A DNA stretch of 64,000 bases from Caenorhabditis elegans (GCF_000002985.6 NC_003284.9:3038001-3102000), one strand, 5' to 3'; positions 35,430 to 47,336 are shown, numbered from the stretch's first letter. Numbers and translations: made by a program. The notes: generated by a model not told the origin, from the letters alone.

Positions 35430-37479
35430 AATTTGATTCCAGAACAAAAATTTGGATTTCCCGCCAAATGTTTTCCTCAGAAAATTTGAATTTCCCGCCA
35501 AAATCTTTTTTCTCAGAAAATCTGAATTTCCCGCAAAAATTTTTTTTCCTAGAAAATTTGAATTCCCGCCAAAATTTTTCTCAGAAAATTTGAATTCCCG
35601 CCAAAATTTTTCAAAGAAAATTTGAATTACCGCCAAAATTTCTTTTCTCATAAATTTTGAAGTTCCCGCCCATATTTTTAAGGGTCTCACCACGATGGGT
35701 CTCGCCAGTTCCAGGTGGTACTTAAGCTAACAAAAAGTTTCTCAGAAAATTTGAATTTCCAGTCAAAAATTTTTTTCTCAGAAAATTTGAATTTCCCGGC
35801 AAAATGTTTTTCACTGAAAATTTGAAATTCCCGCCAAAATGTTTTTCACTGAAAATTTGAATTTCCCGCCAAAATTTTTTTCACTGAAAATTTGAAATTC
35901 CCGCCAAAAATTTTTTCACTGAAAATTTGAATTTCCCGCCAAAAATTTTTTCACTGAAAATTTGAATTTCCCGCCAAAATTTTTCTCACAGAAAATTCGA
36001 ATTTCCCGCCAAAATGTTTTTCACTGAAAATTTGAATTTCCAGTCAAAAATTTTTTTCTCAGAAAATTTGAATTTCCCGGCAAAATGTTTTTCACTGAAA
36101 ATTTGAATTTCCAGTCAAAAATTTTTTTCTCAGAAAATTTGAATTTCCCGGCAAAATTTTTTTCACTGAAATTTGAATTTCCCGCCAAAATTTTTCACTG
36201 AAAATTTGAATTTCCCGCCAAAATGTTTTTCACTGAAAATTTGAATTTCCCCCCAAAATTTTTCTCACAGAAAATTTGTTTTTCACTGAAAATTTGAATT
36301 TCCAGTCAAAAATTTTTTTCTCAGAAAATTTGAATTTCCCGGCAAAATGTTTTTCACTGAAAATTTGAATTTCCAGTCAAAAATTTTTTTCTCAGAAAAT
36401 TTGAATTTCCCGGCAAAATTTTTTTCACTGAAATTTGAATTTCCCGCCAAAATTTTTCACTGAAAATTTGAATTTCCCGCCAAAATGTTTTTCACTGAAA
36501 ATTTGAATTTCCCCCCAAAATTTTTCTCACAGAAAATTTGTTTTTCACTGAAAATTTGAATTTCCAGTCAAAAATTTTTTTCTCAGAAAATTTGAATTTC
36601 CCGGCAAAATGTTTTTCACTGAAAATTTGAATTTCCAGTCAAAAATTTTTTTCTCAGAAAATTTGAATTTCCCGGCAAAATTTTTTTCACTGAAATTTGA
36701 ATTTCCCGCCAAAATTTTTCACTGAAAATTTGAATTTCCCGCCAAAATGTTTTTCACTGAAAATTTGAATTTCCCCCCAAAATTTTTCTCACAGAAAATT
36801 TGTTTTTCACTGAAAATTTGAATTTCCAGTCAAAAATTTTTTTCTCAGAAAATTTGAATTTCCCGGCAAAATGTTTTTCACTGAAATTTGAATTTCCCGC
36901 CAAAATTTTTCACTGAAAATTTGAATTTCCCGCCAAAATGTTTTTCACTGAAAATTTGAATTTCCCCCCAAAATTTTTCTCACAGAAAATTTGTTTTTCA
37001 CTGAAAATTTGAATTTCCCGCCAAAAATTTTTTCACTGAAAATTTGAATTTCCCGCCAAAATTTTTTCACTGAACATTTGAATTTCCCGCCAAAAATTTT
37101 TTCACTGAAAATTTGAATTTCCCGCCAAAAATTTTTTCACTGAAAATTTGAATTTCCCGCCAAAATTTTTTCACTGAAAATTTGAATTTCCCGCCAAAAT
37201 TTTTCTCACAGAAAATTTGAATTTCCCGCCAAAATTTTTTCACTAAAAATTTGAATTTCCCCCCAAAATTTTTCTCATAGAAAATTTGAATTTCCCGCCA
37301 AAAATTTTTTCACTGAAAATTTGAATTTCCCGCCAAAATTTTTTCACTGAAAATTTGAATTTCCCGCTAAAAATTTTTTTCACTGAAATTTGAATTTCCC
37401 GCCAAAATTTTTCACTGAAAATTTGAATTTCCCGCCAAAATGTTTTTCACTGAAAATTTGAATTTCCCGCCAAAAATTT
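35430..37479. repeat. about 33-bp minisatellite with E2F-like core
   Basis: About 2 kb of degenerate units of the form TTCACTGAAAATTTGAAT followed by TTCCCGCCAAAAT; variants end CCAGTC, CCCGGC or CCCCCC in place of CCCGCC. About 25 units contain TTTCCCGCCAAAA, identical to a high-affinity E2F/DP consensus. Between about 36010 and 37000 units are ordered into a higher-order block of about 265 bp repeated roughly three and a half times, showing recent unequal exchange or slippage. Confidence 0.85.
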
Positions 37480-37614
37480 GGGTCTCACCACGATGGGTCT
37501 CACCACGATTGGTCTCACCACGATGGGTCTCACCGCGATGGGTCTCACCACGATGGGTCTCACCACGATGGGTCTCACCACGATGGGTTTCACCACGATG
37601 GGTCTCGTTACGAA
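37480..37614. repeat. nine tandem 15-bp repeats
   Basis: GGGTCTCACCACGAT repeats nine times with single-base changes. Single related copies occur at about 35682-35705 and 28047. The period is a multiple of three, so all frames read as short peptide repeats; these are not genes. Confidence 0.9.
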
Positions 37615-37626
37615 CATTTTTAAATT

Positions 37627-37689
37627 TTCTCGAATTTTCCAGAAGGTTCTAGAACATTCCAGAATTTTCTCGAGCTTTCCAGACGATTC
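37627..37689 (+). promoter_or_regulatory. phased heat-shock-element array 2 (13 pentamers)
   Basis: TTC and GAA alternate exactly every 5 bp for 63 bp; the first nine triplets are perfect (TTC GAA TTC GAA TTC GAA TTC GAA TTC), followed by GAG, TTC, GAC, TTC. It shares sequence with array 1 (TTCTAGAACA and TTCCAGAAGG), so one array is a duplicate of the other. It is the strongest HSF-1 site visible in the window. Confidence 0.85.
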
Positions 37690-37716
37690 TATATAGAACA
37701 TTTCTCGAATTTTCTG

Positions 37717-39713
37717 ATATCCCTTCAAAAGGCGAAAAGTCAATTTTTCCCAAACTACAGTAATCCTACAGTACTCCTACAGTACCACTACAGTACTACT
37801 ACAGTACCCCGACCACATCCCATCACTAACCTCAAACCAATATCCCTTCAAAAGGCGAAAAGCCAATTTTTCCCAAACTACAGTAATCCTACAGTACTCC
37901 TACAGTACCACTACAGTACTACTACAGTATCCCGACCATATTCCACTACTAACCCCAAACCTATATCTCTTCAAATGACTAAAACACAATTTTTCATAAA
38001 CTACAGTAATCCTACAGTACTCCTACAGTACCACTACAGTACTACTACAGTACCCCGACCACATCCCATCACTAACCTCAAACCAATATCTCTTCAAAAG
38101 ACAAAAACACAATTTTTCATAAACTACAGTAATCCTACCGTACTCCTACAGTACTCCTACAGTACTACTACAGTACCCCGCCCATATCCCCCTACTAACC
38201 CCAAACCTATATCTCTTCAAATGACTAAAACACAATTTTTCCTAAACTACAGTAATCCTACCGTACTCCTACAGTACTCCTACAGTACTACTACAGTACC
38301 CGGACCATATCCCACTAATAACTCCAAACCTATATATCTTCAAAAGACAAAAACTCAATTTTTCCTAAACTACAGTAATCCTACAGTACTCCTACAGTAC
38401 CTCTACAGTACTACTACAGTACCCCGACCATATCCCACTACTAACCCCAAACCTATATCTCTTCAAATGACTAAAACACAATTTTTCCTAAACTACAGTA
38501 ATCCTACCGTACTCCTACAGTACTCCTACAGTACTACTACAGTACCCGGACCATATCCCACTAATAACTCCAAACCTATATATCTTCAAAAGACAAAAAC
38601 TCAATTTTTCCTAAACTACAGTAATCCTACAGTACTCCTACAGTACCTCTACAGTACTACTACAGTACCCCGACCATATCCCACTACTAACCCCAAACCT
38701 ATATCTCTTCAAATGACTAAAACACAATTTTTCCTAAACTACAGTAATCCTACCGTACTCCTACAGTACTCCTACAGTACTACTACAGTACCCCGACCAT
38801 ATCCCACTACTAACCCCAAACCTATATCTCTTCAAATGACTAAAACACAATTTTTCCTAAACTACAGTAATCCTACCGTACTCCTACAGTACTCCTACAG
38901 TACTACTACAGTACCCGGACCATATCCCACTAATAACTCCAAACCTATATATCTTCAAAAGACAAAAACTCAATTTTTCCTAAACTACAGTAATCCTACA
39001 GTACTCCTACAGTACCTCTACAGTACTACTACAGTACCCCGACCATATCCCACTACTAACCCCAAACCTATATCTCTTCAAATGACTAAAACACAATTTT
39101 TCCTAAACTACAGTAATCCTACCGTACTCCTACAGTACTCCTACAGTACTACTACAGTACCCCGACCATATCCCACTACTAACCCCAAACCTATATCTCT
39201 TCAAATGACTAAAACACAATTTTTCCTAAACTACAGTAATCCTACCGTACTCCTACAGTACTCCTACAGTACTACTACAGTACCCCGACCATATCCCACT
39301 ACTAACCCCAAACCTATATCTCTTCAAATGACTAAAACACAATTTTTCCTAAACTACAGTAATCCTACCGTACTCCTACAGTACTCCTACAGTACTACTA
39401 CAGTACCCGGACCATATCCCACTAATAACTCCAAACCTATATATCTTCAAAAGACAAAAACTCAATTTTTCCTAAACTACAGTAATCCTACAGTACTCCT
39501 ACAGTACCTCTACAGTACTACTACAGTACCCCGACCATATCCCACTACTAACCCCAAACCTATATCTCTTCAAATGACTAAAACACAATTTTTCCTAAAC
39601 TACAGTAATCCTACCGTACTCCTACAGTACTCCTACAGTACTACTACAGTACCCCGACCATATCCCACTAATAACTCCAAACCTATATCCCTCCAACAGC
39701 CGAAAACGCCTTG
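37717..39713. repeat. 123-bp satellite, about 16 units
   Basis: The unit contains CTACAGTAATCCTACAG, then further CTACAGTA words, then CCCCGACC and CTAACCCCAAACC. Because 123 is divisible by 3 and one frame lacks stops, a 584-codon ORF (37975-39729) appears; it is a repeat artefact. Three unit types alternate in a higher-order pattern. A single reverse-complement copy sits in the small Helitron near 14285-14395. Confidence 0.9.
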
Positions 39714-39933
39714 CCTTTGTAAGCTATGACGTCACTTCTTAACAAACGGAAACTATTTTTTTATATATAGGTAATGATGCTACAGTTGGGTAGTTGTCAA
39801 ATTTAATAATTCTCGGCAACTGCCGAGTTTTGGCATTTTCGGTAATCGGCACTGTTCACAATCCAAATTTTTGGCAAATCGACATTTTCGGCAATTCCCT
39901 GATATCTATCATCACACTGGGTCTTGAAAGTCG

Positions 39934-40345
39934 TTAAAAGGTGGAATAGCTACTCATAATGGTACAGGACGACCAAATTTCATAGTAAAACAGTCCAATA
40001 ATGTTTAGATTTTTCAGTCAAAATTTTGGCAAATTAAAATTTCCAGTTAAAGTTTTGGAAAATATGATATTTTGAAGATATCCAGAAAAATGTCGCATGT
40101 TCCGACCCCTAAAATACTTTAGCACAAGTAATTGAATCAAAATTTAAGTATAAGAATCGTAGAAAAAAAAACAATTTTTTGGTCGAACTCCAAAATTTTG
40201 AGTGGCACAAACTGAGTAATTGCCACTTCTTGACTGTCATGACTGAAAATTTTTAAAAATTTTTAAAAAAGTTTGACGATGATATTTGGACATTATAGGA
40301 CCATAGAAGTTTCAAACAATTTTCTCACTGGCGCTAATACAGCTT
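39934..40345. repeat. MITE-like palindromic element, family A
   Basis: Left end AAAAGGTGGAATAGCTACTC; right end CACTGGCGCTAATACAGCTTTACC. Same arrangement as the copies in the CNNM intron; lies 150 bp outside the Helitron. Confidence 0.6.
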
Positions 40346-41606
40346 TACCTGTTCAAAATGCCAGTTTTGGTCTGAAATCCCATTTTATTATTTTGAAAGA
40401 ACACATTCAAATTTATAAAAATCCTTAATTTTCAAATCTGCTGAATATCAAATTTCTTTTTTAGTTTTTGTTGAATACAGTTTGCCATGATTGATGATGT
40501 AATGCAGTTTAGCTCGCTAGAACCATAACATTTGGCATTTATAAATGCAAAGTCATCAATGCATAAGCTTGCGTAACTTCATTAATTGTCAATTTACCCA
40601 TCTTCACTGCTATCGAATACCTTCCATTTCCGGACAACTGACAGCATATGGTCATCTCCTGTCTTCAACTTGCAGCTCTTTTTTTTCTTGCGCAAAACCA
40701 ATTATGTGTGCAAACTGTTGGTGGATTCCCAATTAAGGGGATGTAGGTAGAGGTCAGTAAGACAATAAGTTAAAAGTTGCCGATTTTAAGAGGGGACCAC
40801 GACGAGATGAATTGTTCCACTTGTTGTCAATTATACATGTTCCTTGTCGGAAGTATTAAAAATATCCTTGAGATCATCCGAACAGTCAGTCAGCTGCCTC
40901 CTTGTCCACCCGCATCATTTGCTCATTTGTGACTAATAATTGAGGGAAAGAGGTGCGCGGAAAAACAAATCGTCCTTGGCAAGCTGCAGGATGAGGAGGA
41001 TAATGGGTGGTATCAAGTCGGCAATATTGTAGCATCACTCTATATTTTCGTTCTTACAGGGACCATTTAATTCGAGGTCAATGTGACAAGTTGCTTTGCA
41101 GTTTGTTAGGAATCACACATCTTGAAATTTTTACAGAAATATCATTGTCTGACGTTGAAAAAGTACTTTAAAGTTACAAAATAGAAAATGTATATAATAC
41201 ACATTTCAGGGGTTATTTGATGTTTGAATAAAAAATTATAACTAACAAAAACACTGATAATTTTTGAAAATGCATTTTTGAATTGAAGCATAACTTACTA
41301 GTTAGTAATCTTTTAAAGGTAATTTACTCAAATATATTTTGGAGCATATTTTTCTGTAAGAACATTTTCTATTTCTGAAAATACAAATAGCACTAGAATT
41401 AGTATTCACATGGTGACCAAATTAATTAGAAACATTTTGGGAACCGCTGATGTGTCCTTTAGAACAGTGTTTTGCAGTTTTAAGCTATAAGATATTGTTT
41501 TTTTATTGTGGCGAAAAACCCTGAGCTGCTCTTTTTATAAACAGCGTTTTTGTTTTAATTATTTTGCTTAACATTTAACAGACATGAATTTACTACAAAT
41601 TTTTGA

Positions 41607-41939
41607 TACTTATGGGTTTCGTTCCCCCCAAAATGTTTTAATTTTCTACATTTCATTTAACCACCTTTAAAATTAAAAATGTGAACAAAAGTACGGAGCA
41701 AAGCATTCATTTCTACAAATGAAACCATTCATTTCTCCAAATCGTTCCAGAAAGTTCACGTTTTTGTGGTTTTTGTGGGTTCTAAAATTTCATTTTCCAT
41801 TTTTCCATTTAAAAAAGTGAATAAAAATACGGAACAAAGCATCCATTTTTACGAATCGTTCCAGAAAGTACACGTTTTTGTGGTTAATTGAAATTTAGAA
41901 AATTAAAACATTTTGGTGGGAACGAATCCCATAAGTACC
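41607..41939. repeat. 333-bp foldback element
   Basis: Terminal inverted repeats of about 50 bp: TACTTATGGGTTTCGTTCCC at the left and GGGAACGAATCCCATAAGTA at the right, continuing through CCAAAATGTTTTAATTTTCT. The interior has a direct duplication marked by CGTTCCAGAAAGT and CACGTTTTTGTGGTT. A MITE-like element with unusually well preserved arms. Confidence 0.8.
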
Positions 41940-43132
41940 AAATTTTCAAATATTTTTTGGTTTTGTGCTATAAAAATATAGCCGTCACACTACATACACC
42001 TTTAACATTTTGAAAAACAGGTAACTAGTTATTCATGCGCATTTCATTAATTATGTCTAACTTTCTCATTTTTCGGTGAAAAATATCACTCTTCGCTATT
42101 AAGCTCAAATTTTTAGAGTATATTTTTTAAGCTCCGGCACACTCTCGTACAATAAGTGTTATTATAGTATTGTTCTTCTCTTGAAAATAAACATATCTAT
42201 AAATTTAGATGTCATGAATTCCAATTACTTATTTTTCGCCCATCATAGAAGTCCGACGTTATTTGTACATACGTTAGTTGTCAGAAGTCCAGTAAAAACA
42301 GAACATCGAGCCGAACCCTCGGCAGCATTCAGACAAACTCAATATTTTATATTTTAGCTTGTTTTGGTTCGAACCAATCCGTAAATTGGCAAAAGGTTCC
42401 CTCCTGTTATTCTTTGTGTAAATTAGCTTGTTAGAACCGAGAGCTAGACTTCAAGAACTGCAGCGATAAAACTGGGATGCGTCGTGTGCATATATTTTTT
42501 TATTTTTTTCTCGATGCCCAACACATGGGACCGGAATAATGAGGGCGTTTTTTCTTTGCTTCCAAATACACCACTAAACTTTTACTTATACTACCAAAGC
42601 TTCTTGTTCCAGAAATTTGTTCGTTAGAATTATTGTTTTTTGCTCACCAAGTGTAAAAAGTTAGAGAATTGAGCTTTGAGGCTAATCTTTTCAAGAACTC
42701 TTTTGTTTATACTAGTTCCTTGCTCTGGGTGGTTCGTTTTTGTGTCTACCAAAGAGTCCAATTCACATTTTGTTTCTAAACAAAGAATGATCGAAAATCT
42801 TTTCCTAGTCTGTAATATTTTTGAAAAATGGTGCAGGGCACATCTTATAATACTATTTGCAGCATTATAATCACGTTTGTCTTTTTCTTCTGTGGTTATT
42901 TCTGCAAATTTTCAACACAATACTTGAACAAGACTTGTGTTCCAATGTGTCTTTATTGAAAAAAAAACTTAATGCTCTTTTAGATACCAGTCTGCTTTTT
43001 GATTCTGATAGATCAAAAAAAAACTCTCCCCTCCTCCTTTTTCGGGCTCCATTCGTCTATAAATCTTGTCCTGATACTATCGTTTTTTTTCTATTTTCAA
43101 CTTTTTTTGCAATCCATCTTCCAGATACCACA

Positions 43133-46100
43133 ATGATGTTTATTCTGCAACAACTACTTCGGTTTTTTCGGCTCAAAAATTTTGAGGTACTTGTTTATTT
43201 TTTGTTTTTTTTTTGTTTCGGTGTGATTTGATTTTTTAAATTTTTTTAAAGTCAATTCTTGATAAACAAAAATTAGAATTTTTGGTGTTCTAAAATGAAG
43301 AAGCAATGATCGCAAAGTTCAAAATCAACGTAAATCCACATTTCCGGTTTTGAGCATTTTTGACTAAGCTGGCTAAGTTTGCAAGTTCATCTAGGGAATC
43401 AAACCTTAAAATATGTTTAAAGAGCTCTTCGAGCAACTGATTTGCCTACGGTGACACTAATTTTATATTCCCATTAACATGTGAAGTTGCAAAATTTTTA
43501 GATCAGTCAAACAGGCTCAATATGTTGAAAACAAAAATGTTAAAAACCACTTCTATGATGCCAAAATGGCCAAATACAATAGTACTTTCCAAACTCTCCA
43601 AAACTTTTTTGAAATTTTTTTGTTTAGAGCCAAAAAGTAGCAATTTTTACTGAAATTTTTTCAACTTCTAAATTTTATATGAAATTTAGAAAAACATTTT
43701 TTTGATTTTTTTAAACTGTAATATTTGGTCACTATGGTGCACTAGGCACTTTGAAAAAAATTTTCTCAAATTTAATCAAATCAAATCAAAATCGGGAATT
43801 TTCTGATTTTGGATAAATTTAGCTCATTTCATTAAAAACTTAGAGCCGCCGTAAAAATCTTTGACAAATTTTTTGAGCGCTCATTTTGTAATTGAGCCTT
43901 TCACTGAGAAATTAAAAACACTGCAAAAAGTTCTTAGAATCAATATCTCAGATGGAATTAATATTGCTTAAGGTTTGAATAACAAAACGCTAAAAGCTAG
44001 AAAAAAAAACGAAAATAGCAATTTTGCCTAGCATAAAATACTCCCTTTCTTTATTTTTGTGTTTTTTACACGGATCCCTGCTCGTTGGCACCCACCGAGC
44101 GCAGCGGAGTACTTTAAATGATGTGAGACTGGCAGTTTTGAGGAATCCAGAGAAGCGGATTGGCTCAGCTGGCCTTGGATACCAGCTCAATTACGTTTTG
44201 ATGTGTGGTCCTCTCATCCGGTTTGCTGATAGCTTTCTAATTTCGGATGTATCGTTTCTGCGTTCTTCATTCATCATTCGAAAAATGTGTTTTGTTCTAG
44301 TTTTTCACGTTTTCCTTAATGTTTTTTTTTCATAGCGTTTAATTGCTCTTTTTGCCTTGTTGCAAAGCATCGTAAAATTAAGCATTCATTTCTAACAACG
44401 TGCCAAGAAGTCTGAGAATGAATAAATTGCGCATTACTTATCTATCCCCCGTTCCTTTATCGTTGTTGCAAACATTCATTTGTGTATTTGCCAGGCACGT
44501 CAAATGCACAATCTACAGAGTAAAAAACAAGCATTCGAGGTTGAGGTTTTCACATTTTTATTATGTTGTTCGTCTTGAGTAATACTTCAAATTTCAGCAT
44601 GCAAAACCTTTCACACTTCATTGCTCACTTTTGATGCTCGTCCTTCTGTACTCATTTCTTGGTGGATTTATATTCGATCGCATCGAGACCAATGCACACG
44701 CCGAAATGAAACGCAATGAACGGATCAATAGAACAGCGTGTGTTTCTCAAGTAAGTCCTTTTTTGTATGTTTTGACTCATTCCTAATTAAATTGTCGCGC
44801 CACAAAAGTGTGCTACATATAATTTAATAAAAATTATGGGAATCTCTCGTTCTTTTTTTTACAGATTCTGCATTCTATTCACAGATGGAGCCATAATCAA
44901 ACACACAAAGTGCAGTACGCAGAGGATATCGCTGATTGTTTTGAGCCTGAAAAGTGAGAATAAAAATAAATGTTCACAAAACACGAAGATCTTTGGAACA
45001 GTATTGCTGTAACTACAACTATGAAGACATTAACTGAGCGCTTTAGAATTTTTCATGTTGAAAGTCCATAAGTGGAATTTTGAACAAATTTATCAAAAAA
45101 AGTTATGACGGTTCAAATTAAACCAAGAACATTTTTAAAAACAGAGTATGGTCAGTGTGTCAAAATTTCGAGGAATGTGGACTTTTTGAGTAATTTTAAA
45201 CATAGCTGCATGTTTGAACGGCAAAAATGTTTGAATAAAAACAAATTGAACGAAAATAAAGTATTAAACTCCTAGAAAATCTTTCTTTAAACTTCCAAAA
45301 TTATGATATGTCTGAGGTTTGACAACTTTCTGGCTGCCAAACGAAACATTTAGAAAAATTTTTAACTTTTTAGTTTAGTGTTTGAATATTTCAGCGCTAG
45401 AAGAGCAATTTAAGTCGTTTTTCTACTGGAGATTTTCACCTTAAAGTGCTCGTTTTCTAACAATATGCAATAATACTTTTTTTGTTAATTGGTTTGATGA
45501 GAATTCCAAAAAAAAAAAGTTTTTTGTCCAATGTTAAAGCACGAAAAAGTTAAAAAAATTTCAGAGACGAAAGAAGCGAATGGAATTTTGTAACTGCAAC
45601 GTTATATGGTTTTGGCATTGTCACAACATTAGGTACATCATGATTTATATACTTGCACCCATTTGGTTTTAAGGGTACAACAGAATTGCGCCAATAACTT
45701 ATACGGGAAGAATGTTTTGTATCGTTTATGGCATTTGTGGTATACCAGTTACAATGATCATCATTGCAAATGTTGGCCAGTACCTGAACAATTTTGCAGG
45801 AGATTCGAGACGCAAGGTCACTTGTTTTTTAATTTTTTTTTAAATTCCAAGTTCTATTTCTAGATAGAAGCCTACAGGCAGCAGAGACGAATGTCAAAAG
45901 CTTCATTGGCCGGCAAAATTTACAAAGAATCTTCAATCCAAGTCACATCGTTAGCTCTTCTATGTGTCTTCTTAATATACGTGGCAGTTGGTGCATTACT
46001 ATTGCCATTGTTAAATGGAGAACTCGACTTTTTCAACGGACTTTATTTTAATTTTTTGTGTTTAACTGCGATAGATTTTGGGCAACTGGTTCCGATTCGG

Positions 46101-47336
46101 GTTGAGCTGCTACCAATAACATTTCTGTATGTGTGCATTGGATTGGCGATTACAACAATTGCTATCAGTTAGTTTTTAAACACTTGTGAAAATTATCATC
46201 GTTTTTTGTTTCAGATATTGGTTCTGAATATATGAAAAAACTTCACTACTGGGGCAAGAAAATGAAGAATGCCGCGCAGACAAGAATTTGGTTTGGTGGA
46301 AAAACGTAATTTTATTTTTATTTTTGAAAGACCACATTAGTTGAATTATGTTAAAATTTTCAGTTTAAAAGTCAGAGACCTCCTTCATGCAGTGGGTAAG
46401 AAATGTGGCGTAGAACCAGGAATGATTGATGCATTGGATTTGGAAAATGTTGTAGAGCGGACAATTGCTATGCAGGTTTTTTTTTCAAATTTTTTTTGCT
46501 CATACAAATTTTAAAAGTAATTTTTCAGGAAGGACGGGAGCCGCCCGAGGATTTGAACGATGAGCCACCACGTGAGCCATCTCCTCGTTCAATCATTCAT
46601 TCACCGTGTTCCACAAGACCATCGAATCCTCCAATGAGCCCACCATCTCCACGAGAAGACCACCCATTTATATTCAAAATGTACTGCAAAGCCAATTTAT
46701 ATTTCTGAATCTCTCATTTTGAGTGTTCTCTTTTTTTCAGGGATGCTCCTGCTCCTCGAAGCCCATTACCATTGCCGGCATATGAATTGGATATCAAAAA
46801 GCCGATATTTCAGGCATTGTCCAATGAGTTTATGAACCAATCGGCGCAGGAGAAGTTGTTTAATGATCTCGATACTTTTCAAATTGAAATTAATACTGAG
46901 CTAGTTGAGGATCATAAATGTGAAAGTGTTATCATTATTGAACCACCAGCAACATTTGAAGACATGACTATACAACACAGTCTTTGTGTTGAAGATTATG
47001 AGAGGGAAGAAAAAGGTTATTGATTATTCGATGATTGTTTTATTATCAAATCAACAAATTTCAGTTCCGAAACGATTCCGCGAAAAGAAAGAAATGTATG
47101 GTCGAGACCCGCGTAAACTGTATGAAACTTATCAAGAGGAATGGGATAGATTGGAACGGTTATCAGATAGGAAGTAAGTTGATCAGATTGATGGACTTCA
47201 ATGACAAAACCAATTAAGGCACGGTCCGAGAAGGAAGTCAGTTTTGAACTTATCAAACTGTTCACCGGAACGAAGTGTTTCCCCATCTCCGATCAGGCAT
47301 TCTTTAACTGGGGAGGGCCACAGAAGAGATTCGTAG
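43133..47336 (+). CDS. atypical TWK-type two-pore-domain channel (TWK-2 of this window)
   Basis: Twelve exons, 555 aa: 43133-43186, 44598-44750, 44865-44953, 45565-45632, 45674-45816, 45864-46167, 46215-46305, 46364-46475, 46529-46680, 46741-47015, 47065-47173, 47219-47336. M1 is at about residues 26-43; pore helix 1 and filter at about 105-130; M2 ends VGQYL; M3 at about 195-215; then pore 2 and M4. The fold is TWK-like, but filter 1 reads TTLGYN (canonical TTIGYG) and filter 2 reads AIDFGQ (canonical TIGFGD), so K+ selectivity or conduction is doubtful. The cytosolic tail is long, with SP/PS-rich stretches and a last exon rich in SP motifs. Exon 11 ends AA|GTAAGT inside AAG TAA; retention of the 45-nt last intron would stop the protein after 517 residues. 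Identity of the twk gene is not known to me. Confidence 0.88.

Larger units (their letters stand above)
34976..39777 (-). mobile_element. 4.8-kb non-autonomous Helitron built of tandem repeats
   Basis: On the minus strand it starts TCATTACCTATATATAAA (from 39777, preceded by A) and ends GCCGCGCCGGAGGCGCGG, a short stretch, then CTGG (complement of 34976-34979), followed by T. These are Helitron hallmarks: 5' TC, subterminal GC hairpin, CTRR end, A|T target, no target duplication. Ends match the 248-bp element at 14201-14448. No RepHel (rolling-circle replicase/helicase) ORF is present, so movement would need a helper. In plus coordinates the interior is: unique DNA, HSE array, E2F-like minisatellite, 15-bp repeats, second HSE array, 123-bp satellite, unique DNA. 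Confidence 0.85.
39778..43132. other. intergenic region between Helitron and TWK-2
   Basis: Contains a family A MITE-like element at about 39934-40345 and a foldback at 41607-41939. A GC-richer stretch at 40600-41050 and the 3 kb before the TWK-2 start are probably its promoter. No gene is supported. Confidence 0.5.

Noticed and set aside
35430-37479. CRISPR-like regularly spaced repeats
   Set aside because: Units are contiguous and degenerate with no unique spacers, in a eukaryotic Helitron; an ordinary minisatellite.
37440-37743. Overlapping ORFs of repeated MGLTT / RPIVV / VSPRW peptides
   Set aside because: All come from the nine 15-bp repeats, which read open in several frames on both strands.
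37975-39729. 584-codon ORF on the plus strand
   Set aside because: It is the translation of the 123-bp satellite. The period is divisible by 3 and one frame lacks stops, so openness is automatic. There is no unique sequence, promoter or splice logic.
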